DNA from: Chloroflexota bacterium
GTDB taxonomy: Bacteria; Chloroflexota; Dehalococcoidia; Lucifugimonadales; UBA3495
Length of the DNA: 9,780 nucleotides
Assembly: GCA_022562335.1 (NCBI GenBank)
Contig: JADFPM010000080.1
Coordinates: 1-9,780, forward strand
Reading direction: 5' to 3'
This document shows positions 6,502 through 9,780 of the stretch, piece by piece (positions within the stretch are counted from its first letter, which is position 1; each line of letters begins with the position of its first letter). The translations under genes were made by a program, and so were the position numbers. The notes beneath the pieces are model-generated. The model was not told the origin of the DNA, did not search any database, and worked only from the letters and a program-made list of their open reading frames with translations.

Positions 6502-7038
6502 ATGGCTAGAGTTGCTCTGGACCTGGAAAGCAAGGAAAGCATGCAGATATTGTCGGCCTCCGGTTGGAGCCGGGCGCCGGGGCTGGTCCCGGGGGAACCC
6601 AACCAGGGATTGGTGGCGGAGATGTTGGGCAGTCCCGCCCGCCTGGCCGAATATGACGATTCCGGCTGGGACCAGGACGTGAACGTTCAAGACCGCCTGT
6701 CGGTGGGGTTCACCTTCGCCTGGTACCGGCTGGCCTTCACCATGCCCGAGGAGGTCAAGGGGCAGAAGGTGGCGGGCAACCGAGTCTATTTTGAGACCAA
6801 CGTGGACAACTACGGCGAGATATACATCGACGGCAAGATCGACGGCAGCATCGGTGTCGTGACCGGCAACAACACGCCCAAGAGGGCAATGATCGAGGAA
6901 CCGGCCGTGCCCGGCGGCAAGCACGTGATCGCCTTGTTGGTGGCCAACGCACCTTTGGGATCGCCCGTAGGCGCCATATTCGTACGCTACGTCACCATGG
7001 CCTTTGAACAGGCCCCTGCCCAGGCAGCCGCTGGGTAG
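6502..7038 (+). CDS. Stand-alone galactose-binding-like (GH2 sugar-binding-type) beta-sandwich protein
   Basis: A 178-residue protein starting at an ATG 7 bases after AAGGTG (6489-6494). It carries the signature of the N-terminal jelly roll of family 2 glycosidases: DDSGW at 52-56, WYR at 74-76 followed by 'LAFTMPEE', and VDNYGEIYIDGK at 101-112, matching the usual 'D.S.W ... WYR..F..P ... VD....V.VNG' layout. The following 'VPGGKHVIALLVAN' fits the last strands of that fold. There is no catalytic barrel, signal peptide or membrane helix; the protein ends in an Ala/Gln-rich tail. It is probably a cytoplasmic ligand-binding or partner protein, with ligand unknown. The fold call rests on motif spacing. 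It lies downstream of oxidoreductase 1 on the same strand, but a functional link is only suggested by position. Confidence 0.8.
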   Translation: MARVALDLESKESMQILSASGWSRAPGLVPGEPNQGLVAEMLGSPARLAEYDDSGWDQDVNVQDRLSVGFTFAWYRLAFTMPEEVKGQKVAGNRVYFETNVDNYGEIYIDGKIDGSIGVVTGNNTPKRAMIEEPAVPGGKHVIALLVANAPLGSPVGAIFVRYVTMAFEQAPAQAAAG

Positions 7039-7276
7039 GTGACCGGTGGCTCTAAAGTGGCATCCAGGCGGTCCGGAGCTGGATCCGCCAGTGCGCGCAG
7101 CTTGGCTAGACCCACCGGTTCATCCATCCTGTTTTTGACTATCTGGTTCGGTTCTGTTGGGCGATGGATGACCGTTGGGGGAACCCAACCCAAATCCTCT
7201 TACCCCGAGCGGTTTGCCAACATGGAACGCTACCTGTGATTCTGCCGGATATTTGGCCTGCTGGCCCTGACATCCA
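7039..7276. other. Gene-free stretch rich in inverted repeats
   Basis: These 238 bases lie between two convergent genes. Short open frames on both strands here show no start signal or recognisable domain. Three structures are visible. A bulged 8-bp stem pairs 7067-7074 with 7081-7089. A long imperfect stem pairs 7111-7128 with 7163-7179, with a perfect CATCCATC/GATGGATG core. A 6-bp stem, GTTGGG (7174-7179) with CCCAAC (7184-7189), has a GGAA tetraloop and competes with the outer part of the long stem. It could be a small RNA, a decayed repeat element or a convergent terminator zone. I cannot assign it. Confidence 0.5.
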
Positions 7277-7477
7277 TCAATTCTCCCGGTCCCAGACGGT
7301 AAAACTAAAGGTCAACGTACGGCTGAGGCCACCCTCGGGACTATTTTCCGGGCCGTACTCCTCGGTGGAGACTCGGATGTCCAATCCAAGCCCCTGCAAG
7401 TCCAGGGTAAGGGCATCGACCCTGCGCCGTATCTCCGCCACGTCTTCGTCGATCCCCGAATAGTCGCCGGTCGTCAT
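7277..7477 (-). CDS. Small hypothetical protein of 66 residues
   Basis: The preferred start is the ATG at 7477 (MTTGDYSGIDED), preceded by a G-rich GGGGG (complement of 7484-7488) at 6 bases. An upstream in-frame TTG at 7513 would add 12 residues but has poor spacing to any ribosome binding site. The protein has an acidic N-terminus, an amphipathic helix 'DVAEIRRRVDALTLDLQGLG', then alternating strand-like segments 'LDIRVSTEEY' and 'TLTFSFTVWDREN' at the C-terminus. It is soluble, with no signal or membrane segment. I do not recognise the family. It stands alone, convergent with the jelly-roll gene and divergent from oxidoreductase 2. Regular GC-rich third positions and a -10-like TATATT upstream support a real gene. 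Confidence 0.6.
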   Translation of the reverse strand: MTTGDYSGIDEDVAEIRRRVDALTLDLQGLGLDIRVSTEEYGPENSPEGGLSRTLTFSFTVWDREN

Positions 7478-7534
7478 TTCAGTCCCCCGTCCGTGATCCG
7501 TCAGCTTAGCCAACCTGCCAACTGGACTCGTTAG

Positions 7535-7540
7535 AATATA
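7535..7540 (-). promoter_or_regulatory. Candidate -10 box (TATATT) for the 66-residue hypothetical
   Basis: The complement reads TATATT in a locally AT-rich patch, ending 57 bases before the ATG at 7477. This distance matches the other genes here and favours the ATG over the upstream TTG at 7513, which would leave almost no leader. Confidence 0.35.
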
Positions 7541-7580
7541 AAGGATTTCAACCGGTCACGCATAGGGGCCGCGGCCGTGG

Positions 7581-7591
7581 CCGGTGGCTCT
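7581..7591. repeat. 11-bp direct repeat shared with 7043-7053
   Basis: CCGGTGGCTCT occurs here and at 7043-7053, so the pair brackets the structured gene-free stretch and the 66-residue gene. No terminal inverted repeats or transposase accompany it. It may be chance or the trace of an old insertion. Confidence 0.4.
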
Positions 7592-7614
7592 GCTCCCGGC
7601 GGCCTGCAGCGTAG

Positions 7615-7620
7615 TATAAT
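7615..7620 (+). promoter_or_regulatory. Candidate -10 box (TATAAT) for oxidoreductase 2
   Basis: Perfect TATAAT ending 69 bases before the ATG at 7690, without a recognisable -35. A hairpin (CCCCGG 7641-7646 with CCGGGG 7653-7658, loop ATGTCA) would lie in the leader, 16 bases ahead of the strong Shine-Dalgarno GGAGGAGG at 7675-7682. Confidence 0.5.
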
Positions 7621-7689
7621 CGCGTCACGAATCAATAATGCCCCGGATGTCACCGGGGACCACCCAAGCCTAGCGGAGGAGGATCGATT

Positions 7690-8880
7690 ATGCCGCTTCC
7701 CGAACGAATGACATTTGGTGTCTTCCTGGGCCCCTTTCACCGGGTCGGGGAGAACCCCACCCTGGCCATTGACCGGGACCTGGAACTGGTGGAATGGCTG
7801 GACCATCTGGGTTACGACGAAGCTTGGATCGGCGAGCACCACAGCGCCGGCTGGGAGATCATCGCCTCCCCAGAGATCTTTATGGCTGTGGCGGCCGACC
7901 GAACCAAGCACATCAAGTTGGGCTCCGGGGTGATCAGCCTGCCCTACCACCATCCCTTGATGGTGGCAGACCGCATGGTGCAACTGGACCACATGACCCA
8001 CGGGCGCGTGATGCTGGGCGTCGGCCCCGGCGCGCTGCCCGGCGATGCCTATATGATGGGCATTCCCCCCGAAGTCCAACGCGCGCGCATGGACGAGTCC
8101 CTGGGCGTCATCATACGTCTGTTCACCGAAGACGAGCCGGTAACCTATAAATGCGACTGGTTCGAGCTGAACGAAGGGCTGTTACAGCTACGGCCATACC
8201 AGAAGCCGCACATGCCCATCGCGGTGGCATCGGTTCAGACCGGCGCCGGGGTGACCCTGGCCGGGAAGCACGGCGCGGCCGTCCTGACCATCACCGTTCC
8301 CCGAGACCCCTCGGCAGGCCCCGCGGACCTAAAGGGACTGTGGGCCGTGGCCGAAGAGTCGGCCGCCGAGCACGGCCACACGATGAACCGCGACGATTGG
8401 CGGTTGGTTTTGCCGGTGCACCTGGCGGAAACCCGGAAAGAGGCTTTGGAAGATGCCCGGATTGGTTCGGGCCGGTATCTCAGGGAATATTCCGAGGGCA
8501 CCAATGGCCGCAAAGCGATATTCGACGGGCCTCTGGAAAAGGTCATCGACCAGATGTCGGACAACGGTTCGTGGATCATCGGCACGCCCGACGACTGCAT
8601 CGAAGCCATTCACCGGCTGGAAGAACAGAGCGGCGGCTTCGGCGGCTTCCTGGTCCAGACCGTGGACTGGGCGCCCAGGGAAAAGATGCTGCACAGCTAC
8701 GAGCTTCTGGCCCGCTACGTGATGCCCCAATTCCAGGGCACCGTGGTGAGCACCGCCGCGTCCAACCGGTGGGCGGCCGAGCGGCAGGAAACCCTGGTGG
8801 CCGGCCGCGTCCGTGCGATAGACCAGGCACGCGAGGTCTATCGCGGACCGGCGAAATTAAGCGGAAGCCAAACCGGGTGA
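7690..8880 (+). CDS. LLM-class flavin-dependent monooxygenase 2 (limonene 1,2-monooxygenase-like)
   Basis: A 396-residue luciferase-family protein. The ATG follows GGAGGAGG (7675-7682) by 7 bases. The N-terminal half tracks the long LLM monooxygenases related to limonene 1,2-monooxygenase LimB and alkanal monooxygenase: GVFLGPFH (10-17), 'GENPTLAIDRDLELVEWLDHLGYDEAWIGEHH' with EHH at 49-51, 'GWEIIASPEIF', 'SLPYHHPLMVADRMVQLDH' and 'GVGPGALPGDAYMMGI'. These enzymes use reduced FMN supplied by a separate reductase and O2 to epoxidise or oxygenate hydrophobic substrates such as terpenes. No flavin reductase is in the window. The C-terminus after about residue 354 is a polar tail rich in Arg and Ala. 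The true substrate is not determinable. The gene ends 11 bases before an intrinsic terminator and is therefore transcriptionally separate from the downstream dehydrogenase. Confidence 0.93.
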   Translation: MPLPERMTFGVFLGPFHRVGENPTLAIDRDLELVEWLDHLGYDEAWIGEHHSAGWEIIASPEIFMAVAADRTKHIKLGSGVISLPYHHPLMVADRMVQLDHMTHGRVMLGVGPGALPGDAYMMGIPPEVQRARMDESLGVIIRLFTEDEPVTYKCDWFELNEGLLQLRPYQKPHMPIAVASVQTGAGVTLAGKHGAAVLTITVPRDPSAGPADLKGLWAVAEESAAEHGHTMNRDDWRLVLPVHLAETRKEALEDARIGSGRYLREYSEGTNGRKAIFDGPLEKVIDQMSDNGSWIIGTPDDCIEAIHRLEEQSGGFGGFLVQTVDWAPREKMLHSYELLARYVMPQFQGTVVSTAASNRWAAERQETLVAGRVRAIDQAREVYRGPAKLSGSQTG

Positions 8881-8891
8881 ACGGATGGTCG

Positions 8892-8922
8892 GAAAGGCCC
8901 CCTCACAGCGAGGGGGCCTTTC
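8892..8922 (+). terminator. Intrinsic terminator of oxidoreductase 2
   Basis: GAAAGGCCCCCTC (8892-8904) pairs perfectly with 8910-8922 around the loop ACAGC, 11 bases after the stop codon. The right arm runs into TTTCTTCGTC, a short pyrimidine tract. This is the best terminator in the window. Confidence 0.85.
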
Positions 8923-9010
8923 TTCGTCAGGGCGGATGACCCAACACTCCAGGCCTTCACGCGACCCCGCGGCCGGCTAAAGCCAACCTGGCAAGATTGG
9001 AGGCAACACG

Positions 9011-9763
9011 ATGCGTTTGGAAGGCAAGGTAGCGCTGATCAGCGGCGGGGCCAGAGGCATGGGCGCCGCCGAGGCCAAGCTATTCGCCCAAGAAGGAGCC
9101 AAGGTGATCATTGGCGACGTTTTGGAAGACGAAGGCCGCAGGACGGAGGCCGAGATAAACGAGGCCGGCGGCGAGTGTGTTTTTCTGCGCTTGGACGTTA
9201 CCCAAGAAGCCCAATGGCAGAGCGTGGTGGCCGAGGCTGTTCAACGGTTCGGCAAGCTGGACATACTGGTCAACAACGCCGGCGTGGTCTCCAGGGGGAC
9301 CCTTGAGGACACCACCGTGGAAGAGTGGGACCGGGTGATGGATGTGAACGCGAAGGGGGTTTTCCTGGGCACCAAAGCGGCGATAACAGAGATGCGCAAA
9401 TCCGGCGGCGGCTCCATCATCAACATCTCTTCCATGTCGGGCATCGTGGGCCAGGATTACATCCAACCCGTATACAACGCCTCCAAGGGCGCGGTCCGCA
9501 TCTTCACCAAATCCGCGGCGATCCAGTACGCCAAAGAGGGGATCCGGGTGAACTCGGTCCACCCAGGCCCCATCGACACCGACATGGCGGGGGACCGCAT
9601 GAACGACGCCCAGTTGCAAAAGGAAGCCGATCAGCGCGTCCCGTTGGGAAGGACCGCCAGGCCCGAAGAGGTGGCCTACGGGGTGCTGTTCCTGGCCTCC
9701 GATGAATCGTCGTTCATGACCGGCAGCGAACTGGTCATCGACGGCGGTATCACCGCCCAGTGA
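9011..9763 (+). CDS. Short-chain dehydrogenase/reductase (classical SDR, NAD-preferring type)
   Basis: A complete 250-residue classical SDR starting at an ATG 8 bases after GGAGG in 'TTGGAGGCAACACG'. The Rossmann dinucleotide motif is SGGARGMG at 11-18, with Ser in place of the usual first Thr. D36 at the end of the second strand favours NAD(H) over NADP(H). Other hallmarks are D62-V63, NNAG at 88-91, catalytic N113, S141, Y155 and K159 (YNASK), and HPGPIDTDM at 184-192. The C-terminus has the usual 'FMTGSELVIDGG'. It belongs with glucose 1-dehydrogenase, cyclopentanol dehydrogenase and FabG-like oxidoreductases that interconvert secondary alcohols and ketones. The substrate is unknown. Because a terminator precedes it, it needs its own promoter in 8931-9000, where I see only a weak TAAAGC near 8977. 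Its product class fits downstream steps of a monooxygenase pathway, but this is inference. Confidence 0.95.
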   Translation: MRLEGKVALISGGARGMGAAEAKLFAQEGAKVIIGDVLEDEGRRTEAEINEAGGECVFLRLDVTQEAQWQSVVAEAVQRFGKLDILVNNAGVVSRGTLEDTTVEEWDRVMDVNAKGVFLGTKAAITEMRKSGGGSIINISSMSGIVGQDYIQPVYNASKGAVRIFTKSAAIQYAKEGIRVNSVHPGPIDTDMAGDRMNDAQLQKEADQRVPLGRTARPEEVAYGVLFLASDESSFMTGSELVIDGGITAQ

Positions 9764-9780
9764 CTGAAACAGGATCCGAT

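Noticed and set aside
7039..7239. Possible 66-residue protein downstream of the jelly-roll gene, and a minus-strand counterpart at 6987-7193
   Set aside because: Neither frame has a ribosome binding site or recognisable domain, and they overlap the structured stretch and the neighbouring gene.
7043..7591. Insertion flanked by an 11-bp duplication (CCGGTGGCTCT)
   Set aside because: No terminal inverted repeats or transposase are seen, and 11 bp can recur by chance. Kept only as a repeat note.
8151..8939. Plus-strand open frame of 262 codons overlapping oxidoreductase 2
   Set aside because: Its product is Arg/Gly/Pro-rich, runs through the terminator, and is out of frame with a well-supported gene.
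1..9780. CRISPR array, prophage, defence or toxin-antitoxin system
   Set aside because: No regularly spaced repeats, phage-type genes, nucleases or paired small genes were seen. All larger genes belong to known metabolic families apart from the propeller and the jelly-roll protein.

Overview
The window is GC-rich bacterial DNA carrying nine complete protein genes plus the start of a tenth at the left edge. The gene families point to a heterotrophic Chloroflexota bacterium, most likely SAR202-like: two luciferase-like flavin-dependent oxidoreductases, a xanthine-dehydrogenase-family molybdenum subunit, a gamma-resorcylate-decarboxylase-like amidohydrolase, a short-chain dehydrogenase, and several small lineage-type hypotheticals. 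The taxon is inferred from this mix; no rRNA or other marker gene is present.

Layout, left to right. 1-128 (-): N-terminal fragment of a small protein. 346-1347 (+): seven-repeat Asp-box beta-propeller, followed by a strong hairpin. 1599-1868 (+): 89-residue hypothetical. 1994-4219 (+): molybdopterin-binding large subunit with no partner subunits nearby. 4279-5253 (-): amidohydrolase/decarboxylase, convergent with it. 5442-6383 (+): luciferase-like oxidoreductase 1. 6502-7038 (+): stand-alone galactose-binding-like jelly roll. 7039-7276: gene-free and rich in inverted repeats. 7277-7477 (-): 66-residue hypothetical. 7690-8880 (+): limonene-monooxygenase-like oxidoreductase 2, closed by a good intrinsic terminator. 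9011-9763 (+): NAD-type short-chain dehydrogenase.

The genes do not form a tight operon. Every gap is about 59 to 245 bases, strand changes are frequent, and most genes have their own Shine-Dalgarno sequence. Several also have a -10-like hexamer 50-77 bases before the start codon. Together the enzymes suggest oxidative breakdown of recalcitrant organic matter: flavin monooxygenation, Mo-dependent hydroxylation or dehydrogenation, alcohol/ketone interconversion and aromatic-acid decarboxylation. No shared substrate can be read from the sequence.

I found no CRISPR array, transposase, phage gene, toxin-antitoxin pair, tRNA or rRNA, and no convincing new multi-gene system. The points most worth a second look are the orphan Mo subunit, the lone jelly-roll protein, the structured gene-free stretch at 7039-7276, the tandem 13-bp repeat in the leader of oxidoreductase 1, and the recurring leader and promoter layout.
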